DNA of 64,000 bases, taken from the NCBI RefSeq assembly GCF_014640635.1, contig NZ_BMHI01000002.1, positions 186,001 through 250,000 of the forward strand. Direction: 5' to 3'. Below, in pieces: positions 52,495 through 60,713 of this stretch. Positions within the stretch are counted from its first letter, which is position 1. Each line of letters opens with the position of its first letter. This stretch comes from Flexivirga endophytica. Its GTDB lineage: Bacteria; Actinomycetota; Actinomycetes; Actinomycetales; Dermatophilaceae. The position numbers and the translations under genes are program-made. Below the pieces are notes generated by a model. The model was not told the DNA's origin. It did no database searches and saw nothing but the letters and a program-made list of their open reading frames with translations.

Positions 52495-53766
52495 GTGACC
52501 CCCGACCACGCGGACGCGAGGCCCGGCACGGCCGACGCGAGGCTGTCGGCCAACTTCTGGCGGCTCTGGACCGGTGAGTCGGTGTCGTCGTTCGGGGTCT
52601 ACGTGACGCTGCTCGCGCTGCAGGTGCTGGTCCTGGTCACGCTGCACGGCGACGCGCAGGATGTCGGCTGGGTCAACTCCTGCCGTTGGCTGCCCTACCT
52701 GCTCTTCGGCCTGCTCGCCGGCGCCTGGATCGAGCGCCGGCGACGCCAACCCGTCATGATCGCGACCGACCTCGCCTGCGGCGTGCTGCTGGCCGTCATA
52801 CCTTTGGCCTGGGTGCTGGACCGGTTGTCCGTGCCGATGCTGCTGGTGATCGTCTTCCTGTATGGCGCCTCGGCGCTGTTCAACGATGCCGCCTCGATGG
52901 CGGTGATGCCGCGCATCGTGTCCCGTGCCCAGTTGCAGCGTGCGCACGCTCGACTCGACGGCTCCTCCGCAGTGGCCCAGACGGCCGGACCGGCACTGGC
53001 CGGTGTGCTCATCCGGGTGCTCGGCGCTCCGTTCGCGGTGCTGGTCGACGCCGCGGCATACATCTTCTCCGCCGGCATGATGGCGACGCTACGTTTGGGC
53101 GAAAGACGTTCTGTCCGAACGATGTCCAAGACATCGGTCCGCCAAGACATCCGTGAGGGCGTGCGCTGGATCTACGGCGGTCCGACCCTGCGGTCGTTGG
53201 CCATTGGCACCCACGTCTGGTTCGCAGCCAACGCGACCCTCGGAGTCGTCGTGCCGACCTACGCACTGCAGACGCTGCGCCTGTCGGTGCTGCAGTTCAG
53301 CATCACCAGTGCGGTCGCTGGGGTGGGCGCGATCGTCGGCGCCGTCATCACCACGTGGGTGGGGCATCGACTCGGGACGGGACGCACCGTCATCGCGACC
53401 CATCTGGTGTCGATCGTCGGCGTGCTCGTGATGGCGCTCGCCGGGCTGGGCGATGCGGGTTGGCCGGCGGCGCTCACGCTGGCAGCGGGGCAGGGACTGC
53501 ACGGTGTGGCGATGGGCATGGGCAACTCGCACGAGACCGGCTACCGGCAGGCCGTGACCCCCGATGACCTCCAGGCCAGGACGAACATCACCATGCGCGC
53601 GTTCAACCGCGCGGTGATCGTCGTATTCGCCCCGATCGCAGGGCTTTTCGTGACACTCGGCGGGACGCGCGCATCCCTGATGGTCGCCGCGGGCATCTTC
53701 GGAGTCGCCGTCTGTGTGCTCGCGTTCTCGTCCTTCCGCGACGCGGACATCACCGCGCACCACTGA
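52495..53766 (+). CDS. MFS transporter (enterobactin exporter/MFS_3-like)
   Basis: 423 residues with twelve hydrophobic segments. The start LSANFWRLWTGESVSSFGVYVTLL, the loop LLAGAWIERRRRQPVMI and the central SVVRTMSK/DIREGVRWIYGGPTLR region are typical of the MFS_3 group, including EntS-like exporters. The substrate is unknown. GTG 52495 is the start. An Ile at 52795 uses ATA in the GTATGNC word. It is divergent from the methyltransferase gene. Confidence 0.82.
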   Translation: MTPDHADARPGTADARLSANFWRLWTGESVSSFGVYVTLLALQVLVLVTLHGDAQDVGWVNSCRWLPYLLFGLLAGAWIERRRRQPVMIATDLACGVLLAVIPLAWVLDRLSVPMLLVIVFLYGASALFNDAASMAVMPRIVSRAQLQRAHARLDGSSAVAQTAGPALAGVLIRVLGAPFAVLVDAAAYIFSAGMMATLRLGERRSVRTMSKTSVRQDIREGVRWIYGGPTLRSLAIGTHVWFAANATLGVVVPTYALQTLRLSVLQFSITSAVAGVGAIVGAVITTWVGHRLGTGRTVIATHLVSIVGVLVMALAGLGDAGWPAALTLAAGQGLHGVAMGMGNSHETGYRQAVTPDDLQARTNITMRAFNRAVIVVFAPIAGLFVTLGGTRASLMVAAGIFGVAVCVLAFSSFRDADITAHH

Positions 53767-53779
53767 AGCACGCGCGGGG

Positions 53780-54256
53780 CTACTCGTCGATCGGCTCCGT
53801 CACGTCGGCGACGTCGGCGTCCAGCGCCCGTATGACGTCCTCGGCCGGCGCGGTTGCCGAGACTCCGTGTCCGCCGGCGCCGATCGAGATCGTCCCGGTC
53901 ACCCGCGAGTCGGCGATGACCGGCCACGCATGCAGGCAGCCGAACGGCGTGATCGTGCCCCGCTCGTAGCCGGTGACCTCGAACGCGGTCGCCGCATCCG
54001 GCATCGAAAGCCGTTTGACGCCAAGCAGATCGCGCAGCTTCGGCCAGGAGATCCTCCGGTCGCCCGGCACGAGGACGAGGAGGTAGTCGTCCTCGTCCCG
54101 GCGTACGACGATCGTCTTGGCGATCTGGGCAGGCTCGATCCCTCGCACGGCAGCCGCCTCCGCGAGCGAACCGACCGGGCCATGCCGCACGATGTCGCAG
54201 GCGATGCCGGCAGCCGCGAGCGCCGCGGCCGCGCGCTCTTCACCGGTCTTCGTCAC
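53780..54256 (-). CDS. YbaK/EbsC-type aminoacyl-tRNA deacylase
   Basis: 158-residue editing-domain protein of the YbaK family, which hydrolyses misacylated tRNA such as Cys-tRNA(Pro). Visible are KTIVVRRDEDDYLLVLVPGDRRIS, KRLSMPDAATAFEVTGYERGTITPFG and IGAGGHGVS, in the family order. GTG 54256 is chosen because CGAGGAGGAC precedes it by four bases. It lies in the same direction as, and just after, the alcohol dehydrogenase-like gene, whose stop overlaps the longer alternative start. Confidence 0.85.
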   Translation of the reverse strand: MTKTGEERAAAALAAAGIACDIVRHGPVGSLAEAAAVRGIEPAQIAKTIVVRRDEDDYLLVLVPGDRRISWPKLRDLLGVKRLSMPDAATAFEVTGYERGTITPFGCLHAWPVIADSRVTGTISIGAGGHGVSATAPAEDVIRALDADVADVTEPIDE

Positions 54257-54273
54257 AGCTGTCCTCCTCGGGG

Positions 54274-55272
54274 TCACCGCCCATCATGCCCGGCCGTGGT
54301 GAGCACGATCTTGCCGATCTGTCCGCCGCGCTCCAACTCCTCGTGCGCCGCGACGACCTGATCGAGTGGGAAGACCTTCGCGACCGTCGGCTGCAATGCA
54401 CCACTGCGCAAGCCGGCCCCCAGAAACGCCGCGATGCGTCGTACGACGGCGGGATCGAGGACGTGCTCGAAACTCATGTAGCGGTAGATGGTCAGCGGCG
54501 CGTTCTGCGGCATCGAAGCCGGGCGCGGATCGAGCCATCCCACGGTCAGCAGGGTGCCGCCGGGCCGTGCGGCGGTCGCGAGCTCGGCCAGTCCGGGTCC
54601 CATCACCGAGTCGATGATGATGTCGACCCCGACGCCGCCCGTGTGAGCGCGTGCCGCGTCGGGGATCGCTTCCTCGTCACTGACGATGACGTGCGCCGCG
54701 CCGGCCGCGAGGAGGGCCGCCTTCTTGTCGGTGTGGCGCGTGACGGCCAGCGGGATCGCACCGAGCTGGTTTGCGATCTGTATGGCGGCCAGGCCGACCG
54801 AGCTCGAGGCCGCCGTGATGAGGACGGTGTCTCCGGGCCGCATGCCGGCCTTCTCCACGAGGGCGCCATACGCCGTGGAGTACGAGACCCACAGCGCCGC
54901 CGCGGCCACCGGATCCAACCCATCCGGTCGCGGGACGACCCGCTCGGCAGGTACCACGGTGTGATCGGCATACGTGCCCCGCACGTCCATGTCGGGGACG
55001 GCGGTGATGATGACGGCGTCGCCGACGGACACCGAATCAACCTCTGCGCCAACGGCATCCACGACACCGGTGCCTTCGCAGCCGATCCGTGCGTGCGGCA
55101 GGCGGAACGGTCGCGGGAACGCACCCGAACGCATCATCGAGTCGAGCCGGTTGATGCCGGCGGCCTCGATGCACACCCGGACCTCGCCGGGGCCCGGGTC
55201 GGTCAGTGGTTCATCAGCGAGCTGGAGGACATCGGGTGTCCCGGTGCGATCGAAGACGACGGTGCGTGTCAT
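54274..55272 (-). CDS. zinc-binding dehydrogenase/quinone oxidoreductase-like MDR protein
   Basis: 332-residue medium-chain dehydrogenase. An N-terminal GroES-like part (PGEVRVCIEAAGINRLDSMMR) precedes a Rossmann domain with ITAASSSVGLAAIQIANQLGA near residue 155. The ligands of structural or catalytic Zn are not all present, so an NADPH:quinone-reductase-type role is likely. ATG 55272 follows GAGGAG. It is divergent from a TetR gene across paired ACGGGAC elements, which suggests control by that repressor. Confidence 0.83.
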   Translation of the reverse strand: MTRTVVFDRTGTPDVLQLADEPLTDPGPGEVRVCIEAAGINRLDSMMRSGAFPRPFRLPHARIGCEGTGVVDAVGAEVDSVSVGDAVIITAVPDMDVRGTYADHTVVPAERVVPRPDGLDPVAAAALWVSYSTAYGALVEKAGMRPGDTVLITAASSSVGLAAIQIANQLGAIPLAVTRHTDKKAALLAAGAAHVIVSDEEAIPDAARAHTGGVGVDIIIDSVMGPGLAELATAARPGGTLLTVGWLDPRPASMPQNAPLTIYRYMSFEHVLDPAVVRRIAAFLGAGLRSGALQPTVAKVFPLDQVVAAHEELERGGQIGKIVLTTAGHDGR

Positions 55273-55335
55273 GACGAGATGGCTCCTCGTGTGGAGGGTG
55301 TGGTGGGCGAGGCGTTGTCGGCTACCATCGGAACG

Positions 55336-55380
55336 AAAGCGGGACAGCGTCACGCTTAAATATACGGGACGCTGTCCCGT
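55336..55380. promoter_or_regulatory. paired TetR-type operator, GGGAC elements
   Basis: A perfect 17-bp palindrome, ACGGGAC-GCT-GTCCCGT, lies at 55364-55380. An imperfect one with GCGGGACAGCGT and CGCTT arms lies at about 55337-55356. Both sit between the divergent dehydrogenase and TetR genes. The short AT-rich AAATATA (55358-55364) between them could be the -10 region. Confidence 0.7.
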
Positions 55381-55414
55381 TTAACAACGGATGCCCTCGG
55401 AAGGAGATGTCGCG

Positions 55415-55999
55415 ATGCCGAAGAGCACGACTCCGGCGCCGCCGCGGGCGAAGCGCGCCGATGCGCGGCGCAACGAGAAGTCGCTGCTGAACGCCGCCGC
55501 AGAGGTGTTCGTCTCCTCCGGCGTCGAGGCTCCGATCCGTGACATCGCAAAGGCGGCCGGCGTCGGCACGGCGACAATCTATCGCCACTTCCCGACCCGC
55601 GCGGAGTTGATCATCGCCGTCTACCGACACCAGGTGGATGCGCTCGCCGAAGACGGTCCGCGCCTGCTGCGCGAGACCGACAACGCGTACGACGCCCTCC
55701 GGACCTGGGTCGACCGGTTCGTCGACTTCCTGGTGACCAAGCACGGTCTCGCCGCGGTGCTGCAGTCGACCGACACGTGTTTCGACCCGCTGCACGACTA
55801 CTTCCTGGACGGCGTGGTGCCGGTCTGCTCACACCTCCTCGATGCGGCCAGAGAGTCGGGCGAAGTCACCTCCGAGATCGACGGCATCCACCTGATGCGG
55901 GCGATCGGCGGCCTGTGCGCGGGCGCCACCGATGCACACGACTACGACGCGCGGGCGATGGTCGACCTGCTGGTCACCGGCCTGCGCGCGAGAGTCTGA
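55415..55999 (+). CDS. TetR family transcriptional regulator
   Basis: 194-residue repressor with an Arg/Lys-rich start (APPRAKRADARRNEKSLLNA) and the helix-turn-helix IRDIAKAAGVGTATIYRHFP near residue 45. The C-terminal ligand domain resembles the SbtR-type group (DALRTWVDRFVDFLVTKHGLA). AAGGAGA at 55401-55407 fits the ATG at 55415 better than ATG 55391. It is divergent from the MDR dehydrogenase and probably binds the ACGGGAC palindrome in front of both genes. Confidence 0.88.
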   Translation: MPKSTTPAPPRAKRADARRNEKSLLNAAAEVFVSSGVEAPIRDIAKAAGVGTATIYRHFPTRAELIIAVYRHQVDALAEDGPRLLRETDNAYDALRTWVDRFVDFLVTKHGLAAVLQSTDTCFDPLHDYFLDGVVPVCSHLLDAARESGEVTSEIDGIHLMRAIGGLCAGATDAHDYDARAMVDLLVTGLRARV

Positions 56000-56021
56000 G
56001 CCGCGTATCCGGCGCGTCGGT

Positions 56022-56441
56022 TCACAGGGCGGTGAGCAGCACCAGCACCACGGTCGTCACCGCGAACATGCCGTGCACCAGGACGGCCGGCGGTGGCAGA
56101 TGGTCCTCCGCGGCGTGCCGCGGTCTGTGCGCGTGCCGACCACGAGTGATGTTGCCGGCCGCGAACCAGAGGCCGAACATCGTCAGGCCGAGTGCCGCGA
56201 CACAGACCAGCACGCCGAGCGCGACCCAGGGCAGCGCTCGTGCACCGCTGATGAGGTACCAGACCCAGATCGCCAGGCCGACCGCAGCGAGCCCGGCGTG
56301 GCCCAGGATCAGTGGTGGTGCGAAGCGTGACTCGCGTCCCTCGGTGCCTTTCTGGAGGCCACCCTTGGCTACCCAGGTCGTGAGAAGGAAGGCGCCCATC
56401 GACGCGGCAAGCACCCAGGTGACCAATGCGGCGATGCTCAC
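56022..56441 (-). CDS. four-helix membrane protein of unknown function
   Basis: 139 residues with four hydrophobic segments (ALVTWVLAASMGAFLLTTW, GHAGLAAVGLAIWVWYLI, VALGVLVCVAALGLTMFGL and VHGMFAVTTVVLVLLTAL) and a His/Arg-rich loop (RGRHAHRPRHAAEDHLPPP) that is typical of short actinobacterial membrane proteins. No function is known to me. The start is the ATG at 56441. It is convergent with the TetR gene and divergent from the lipoprotein lipase gene. Confidence 0.6.
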   Translation of the reverse strand: MSIAALVTWVLAASMGAFLLTTWVAKGGLQKGTEGRESRFAPPLILGHAGLAAVGLAIWVWYLISGARALPWVALGVLVCVAALGLTMFGLWFAAGNITRGRHAHRPRHAAEDHLPPPAVLVHGMFAVTTVVLVLLTAL

Positions 56442-56547
56442 GAGACCCTCCTGATGCCAGTCCGGTTCGGGCTACTGGACAGGTGGAACAGCGGTCGGCC
56501 CGTCGCCGCTGGTCTGAGGCTACCCCGGTACTTGGGGAAGCGTGCGG

Positions 56548-56577
56548 TTGACAAAGTGATAGTGCAGGTTGAACTAT
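56548..56577 (+). promoter_or_regulatory. possible promoter for the lipoprotein lipase gene
   Basis: A perfect -35 hexamer TTGACA (56548-56553) is followed after 18 bp by AACTAT (56572-56577), a weak -10, about 7 bp before the ATG at 56584. If correct, the message would be leaderless or nearly so. Confidence 0.35.
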
Positions 56578-56583
56578 CTGCGC

Positions 56584-57915
56584 ATGCGTTCTGCGATGAG
56601 CCGGCTCCTCGCGGTCCTGTCGATACTGCTCCTGCCGGCGGGTTGTTCCCGCAGTGGATCGTCGCCCTCGTCGCCGGTGCCGGACGACTCGAGCGCGGCC
56701 GGGGCGTCGAGCGCGCCACCGGCCTCCGGTGCATCGCCCGCGGCATACCGACCGCAGCAGTTCCACGGATCGCCGGCCAACTTCTACGTCCCACCGAAGC
56801 CGATGCCGAAGGTCGCGCACGGGACTCTGCTGCGTTATCAGCGGACCAAGCTGACGATCCCCGGCGGCACCGCATGGAAGGTGATGTACGCCAGCACCTC
56901 CCTGGCCGGCAGAAGCATCGCCGTCACCGGGATCGTCGTGGTGCCGACCGGCAACGCCCCCGAGGGCGGCTGGAAGCTGATCAGCGTGGCCCACGGCACG
57001 ACCGGCATCGCCGACGACTGCGCACCCTCGCGGTTCGACGTGCCGGAGAACGTCGACACCACATCGGCATACACGGTCGCCCTCTCGCGGGGCGACTACC
57101 GGCGGTTCGCCGAGGACGGCTACCTGAAGGCCGGCTACGTCCTCTCGTTCACGGACTACGAAGGCCTCGGCACGCCGGGGGTACATCCCTATCTCGTCGG
57201 CCCGAGCGAGCGCCGCAGCGTGCTGGACGCAGCGCGTGCGGCGCGCCGTCTTCCGCACACGCCGGTGCGGAAAAGCTTTGCGATCTGGGGTTATTCGCAG
57301 GGTGGACACGCCGCCGCGTGGGCGAACGACCTGGCCGCCAAGTGGACGCCGGAGCTACACCTCATGGGCAGCGTCGCGGGCGGTCCGGTCAGTGAGCTGA
57401 ACCTCGTCGCGAACACCCTCGGTTCGACGTCGATGGAGCCGAGCCTCTTCTTCATGATCATCGCGGGGTATGCCGCGGCATACCCCGAGCTGCACCCGTC
57501 CGACGTGTTGACCCCTGCCGGCATACGGGTGATGCAGAAGTTCGAGGCGCATTGCGGCGCCTACCCCGGTGCGGTGCGCGGCCAGAAGTTGTCCGATCTG
57601 GTCAAGCCCGGCTTCGACTCGAACACGGCGTGGCAACGCAGGCTCGGCGAGAGCAACCCCGGCCAGTACGGGTCGCAGGCGCCGGCGGCCCCACTGCTGA
57701 TCCTGCACAGCGCCGACGACGAAGTGGTGCCGGCCTTCCTGAGCAAGACGATGCTCGATCGGATATGCCGCATCGGCTGGACCGTCGAACGCCGGATCTA
57801 CCACAACGGCAAGGGTCACGTCGCCGAGGTGCCGAACGCGATGGCGGACGCACTGCCCTGGATCAATGCGCGTATGGCGGGCAAGAAGCCGGCCTCGAAC
57901 TGCACGAAGAAGTAG
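56584..57915 (+). CDS. secreted lipase lipoprotein (LIP family)
   Basis: 443-residue exported hydrolase with a lipoprotein signal (LLAVLSILLLPAGC) and a Ser/Ala/Pro-rich linker. The lipase domain has SVAHGTTGIADDC, LSFTDYEGLGTPG, the nucleophile elbow WGYSQGGHAAAWA near residue 235, Asp in HSADDEVV and His in NGKGHVAE. The family usually cleaves short- or long-chain acyl esters outside the cell. The start among ATG 56584 and ATG 56596 is uncertain, as neither has a clear ribosome site. The 50405 gene is a distant paralogue. Confidence 0.82.
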   Translation: MRSAMSRLLAVLSILLLPAGCSRSGSSPSSPVPDDSSAAGASSAPPASGASPAAYRPQQFHGSPANFYVPPKPMPKVAHGTLLRYQRTKLTIPGGTAWKVMYASTSLAGRSIAVTGIVVVPTGNAPEGGWKLISVAHGTTGIADDCAPSRFDVPENVDTTSAYTVALSRGDYRRFAEDGYLKAGYVLSFTDYEGLGTPGVHPYLVGPSERRSVLDAARAARRLPHTPVRKSFAIWGYSQGGHAAAWANDLAAKWTPELHLMGSVAGGPVSELNLVANTLGSTSMEPSLFFMIIAGYAAAYPELHPSDVLTPAGIRVMQKFEAHCGAYPGAVRGQKLSDLVKPGFDSNTAWQRRLGESNPGQYGSQAPAAPLLILHSADDEVVPAFLSKTMLDRICRIGWTVERRIYHNGKGHVAEVPNAMADALPWINARMAGKKPASNCTKK

Positions 57916-57934
57916 GTCAAGGCAAGGTGGGACC

Positions 57935-58228
57935 ATGCCAGCACAGACTGATCCACCACGCGATGTGACCCTGACGATCGGGCACGAGGAGCTGCGCATC
58001 CGCGGCATCTACGAAACCCTGTCCATCACCAACGACTTCCTGGCCGGGGTGCTGTTCGTCGTCGGCAGCATCCTCTTCTTCTGGGAGTCGACCACCGTCA
58101 CGGCGACCTGGTTCTTCCTGGTCGGCTCGGTGCTCTTCGTCGCCCGGCCGGCGATCCGGTTGGTGCGCCGACTGCATCTGGGGCGCATCGCGGAGGGCGC
58201 CCCTGGCGAGTCGGCGCGCGACTTCTGA
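57935..58228 (+). CDS. YrhK-like small membrane protein
   Basis: 97 residues. IRGIYETLSITNDFLAGVLF is followed by two hydrophobic segments (VVGSILFFWES and WFFLVGSVLFVARP), matching the YrhK domain seen in bacterial membrane proteins of unknown role. ATG 57935 follows AAGGTGGG. It lies 19 bp after the lipase gene in the same direction and ends 14 bp from the convergent nagB stop. Confidence 0.72.
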   Translation: MPAQTDPPRDVTLTIGHEELRIRGIYETLSITNDFLAGVLFVVGSILFFWESTTVTATWFFLVGSVLFVARPAIRLVRRLHLGRIAEGAPGESARDF

Positions 58229-58242
58229 GTCTCGGGAAGGTC

Positions 58243-58989
58243 TCAGACTTCTTGGCGGAGAAGGGAATCCGGTGACAACGACGCCGCCGCGGCCTCATCT
58301 GCAACGACGAACACGGCGGGGTGCAACTGCAGCCAGGAAGCCGGGCACTCCGCGGTCGGGGTCTGCTCCATCGCCCGTGCCAGCGCCTCGGCCTTGCGCG
58401 CACCGGACGCGAGCAACAGGATGCTGCGCGCCTCCAGGATCGTGCCGATGCCCTGGGTGAGCGCCTCGTGAGGGACGTCCTCCGGAGAGTCGAAGAATCG
58501 GGCGTTGTCGCGTCGCGTCCGGTCCGCCAACGTCACCGCACGGGTACGCGAATCCACTTGCGAGCCAGGCTCGTTGAAGCCGATGTGGCCGTTGGCGCCG
58601 ATGCCGAGAATCTGCAGGTCGACCCCGCCGTTCTCCTGCAGCTGACGCTCGAAGTTGGCCGCCGCCGCAGCGAGGTCGTCGGCCTCCGCGCGCGGCACAC
58701 CGACCTGTCCGTGCGGGATGCCGAGCGGCTCGGCGATCTGCTCGCGGACGAAGGTCGTGTAGCTGCCGGGGTGGTCGGCGGGGAGCCCGACGTATTCGTC
58801 GAGGGCCGCCAGCCGGATGTCGTGCAACCGGCCGTCGCTGCGCCGGGCCAGCTCGCGGTAGGTGCTGATCGGAGTGCCACCAGTCGCGACGCCCAGGACC
58901 TGGAGCGCTCCGGCGTCATACGCCTGCAGGATCCGCTCGGCGGCGACCTCGCCCAGCGCTGCCTTGTCGGCAACGACCTCTATCTGCAT
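58243..58989 (-). CDS. nagB: glucosamine-6-phosphate deaminase
   Basis: 248-residue enzyme converting glucosamine-6-phosphate to fructose-6-phosphate and ammonia. Motifs are VLGVATGGTPISTYREL near residue 32, LDEYVGLPADHPGSY with the catalytic Asp near 65, and ILGIGANGHIGFNEPGS near 128. ATG 58989 lies 10 bases after GGAAGG. A longer frame upstream reads antisense to the regulator gene. It is divergent from an RpiR-family regulator across a perfect palindrome, consistent with amino-sugar-responsive control, and it fits recycling of wall N-acetylglucosamine released by the GH3 enzymes. Confidence 0.93.
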   Translation of the reverse strand: MQIEVVADKAALGEVAAERILQAYDAGALQVLGVATGGTPISTYRELARRSDGRLHDIRLAALDEYVGLPADHPGSYTTFVREQIAEPLGIPHGQVGVPRAEADDLAAAAANFERQLQENGGVDLQILGIGANGHIGFNEPGSQVDSRTRAVTLADRTRRDNARFFDSPEDVPHEALTQGIGTILEARSILLLASGARKAEALARAMEQTPTAECPASWLQLHPAVFVVADEAAAASLSPDSLLRQEV

Positions 58990-59016
58990 GGTGCGGCGGC
59001 CTTCCTCGTTCGTGTA

Positions 59017-59033
59017 ATAGAATTTCATTCTAT
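59017..59033. promoter_or_regulatory. operator palindrome ATAGAATTTCATTCTAT between nagB and rpiR-type gene
   Basis: Perfect 7-bp arms ATAGAAT/ATTCTAT with a TTC centre lie 28 bp from the nagB start. It is A+T-rich in a GC-rich setting, as expected for a bound and melted control site. MurR/RpiR regulators often use such AT-rich palindromes. Assignment to the divergent regulator is inference. Confidence 0.65.
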
Positions 59034-59098
59034 CCACCGGCTGGTGAAACACCACTCCACAGGTACCGGCGATCGAACGAGCAGCTTCGGAGGTGCGC

Positions 59099-59986
59099 GT
59101 GCACGACAAGTCGGTGACCGCAACCGTCGACGTGTTGCGCCTGCTGGCCGCACGCCGCGACGAGTTGACCCCGGCGCTGCAGCGCATCGCGGACACCATC
59201 GCGGGTAACCCGGCGGAGGTCGTGCACATGTCCACCGCGGAGCTGGCCCGGCTCGCCGACACCTCGGACGCCGCGGTCTCCCGCTTCTGTCGCAGTGTCG
59301 ACGTCGCGAGCTTCCCGGAGCTGCGATCGCTGATCGCAGTGGCGCTCGCGCAGGGCCGGCAGCCGGCGCCCGTGTCGTTGGCCGATGTGCAGCGCAGCAG
59401 CGACCTGGCCACGATTGCCCGCGCCGTCCGCAACGCGCACGTGGATGCGGTCGACCTGACCTTCGCGCAACTCGACATCGCGGTGACCGCGCTGGCGATC
59501 GAGGCGATCAGCGCGGCCCGCCAGGTCATCGGTTTCGGGGTCGGCGCGGCCGGTGCCGTGCTTACGGATCTGGACTTCAAGCTCGGCCTGGTCGGCGTGC
59601 CGGTGACCACGACCACCGACATACATCGTGCCCTGTCGATGACGGCCCGCGCCGGCGCGGGAACGGTCGCGATCGTCATCAGTCATTCCGGTGACACCCG
59701 GGAGTGCGTCGAGGTCGCCCAGGCCGGCGTAGAGGCGGGCGTCACCGTCGTCGCGATCACCACTGCTGCCAACTCCGCGTTGAGCAGGGCGTCGACCCAC
59801 ACGTTGCGGCCCGTCGCGCACGAACCGCGGGCCCAGTCCGGCGGCACCGCATCCCGCATCGCGCAGCTGTATGTCGTGGACCTGCTCTACCTCGGCCTGC
59901 TGGCACGGGCGCCGCGCGAGGAGGAGGTGGCGGCCGACCGGATGAGTCGTGCCGTCCGCCCGCACCGGGTGAGCTCCGGCAGCTGA
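59099..59986 (+). CDS. MurR/RpiR family transcriptional regulator
   Basis: 295-residue regulator. An N-terminal HTH_6 domain (LARLADTSDAAVSRFCRSVD near residue 55) precedes a sugar-isomerase (SIS) domain with GFGVGAAGAVLTDLDFKLG near 155 and VISHSGDTRECVEVA near 205, which should sense an amino-sugar phosphate. GTG 59099 is chosen since CGGAGG ends 5 bases before it. A GTG at 59093 overlaps that site. It is divergent from nagB, so it probably controls nagB with GlcNAc- or glucosamine-phosphate as effector (inference). Confidence 0.88.
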   Translation: MHDKSVTATVDVLRLLAARRDELTPALQRIADTIAGNPAEVVHMSTAELARLADTSDAAVSRFCRSVDVASFPELRSLIAVALAQGRQPAPVSLADVQRSSDLATIARAVRNAHVDAVDLTFAQLDIAVTALAIEAISAARQVIGFGVGAAGAVLTDLDFKLGLVGVPVTTTTDIHRALSMTARAGAGTVAIVISHSGDTRECVEVAQAGVEAGVTVVAITTAANSALSRASTHTLRPVAHEPRAQSGGTASRIAQLYVVDLLYLGLLARAPREEEVAADRMSRAVRPHRVSSGS

Positions 59987-60062
59987 CAACGTCCTGGCGG
60001 CATACCGTGGGTGCGGCAGGTGCCGGCTGCGGCACGCCAGTCGGCTGTGAAGGAGCGCGCAC

Positions 60063-60593
60063 ATGCTGGTCGGAGAACACGTGGTGCTGCGGGCCCGCCG
60101 GGAGTCGGATGTCGCAGTCCTGCACGAGGAGTTGTATGACGACGTGCCGACGCGGATCCGCGCCGACACGAGGGGCTGGATGCCTGTGGGGCTTGCGGAT
60201 TCGCCATACGCGGCGCACGGGGCGAGGGTCGAGGCGGCCGAATTCTCGATCGTCGAGCGGTCAACGGACGAGCTCGCCGGCGAGGCGATCCTGTGGCAGA
60301 TCGACCCGCACAACCGGTCCGCGCACGCCGGTCTCGCGCTGCGACCGCGCTTCCGCGGTCGCGGGCTCGCCGTCGACACCTTGCGCGTGCTGGTCGACTA
60401 CGCTCTGCGCATCCGTGGCCTGCATCGGGTGCAGCTGGAGATCGTCGCCGACAACGAGCCGATGCTCTCTGCCGCGCAACGGGTCGGCTTCGTGCAGGAC
60501 GGCGTGTTGCGCGAATCGGTCTGGGTCGGTGGCCGATTCGCCGATCAGATCGTGTTGAGCGTGCTTGCACGAGTCGAGTCGTCATCCGGCTGA
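60063..60593 (+). CDS. GNAT family acetyltransferase, RimJ/RimL type
   Basis: 176-residue N-acetyltransferase starting VGEHVVLRARRESDVAVLHEEL, typical of the RimJ/RimL and ribosomal-protein group. The acetyl-CoA loop RPRFRGRGLAVDTLRVLV is near residue 100, and the NEPMLSAAQRVGFVQDGVLRES end is the usual C-terminal strand. The acceptor is unknown: protein N-terminus, antibiotic and polyamine are all possible. The start is the ATG at 60063. Confidence 0.82.
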   Translation: MLVGEHVVLRARRESDVAVLHEELYDDVPTRIRADTRGWMPVGLADSPYAAHGARVEAAEFSIVERSTDELAGEAILWQIDPHNRSAHAGLALRPRFRGRGLAVDTLRVLVDYALRIRGLHRVQLEIVADNEPMLSAAQRVGFVQDGVLRESVWVGGRFADQIVLSVLARVESSSG

Positions 60594-60713
60594 CGGCGGT
60601 GCGGCACGGTGACTACTCTCGAAGTGTGTGCGATGCCGCCACGACGTGACGCTCCTTCGCACGAGGCTGCATGAGAAGGCAGCACGACGATGTCACGAGA
60701 AGGAGCCGCACGC

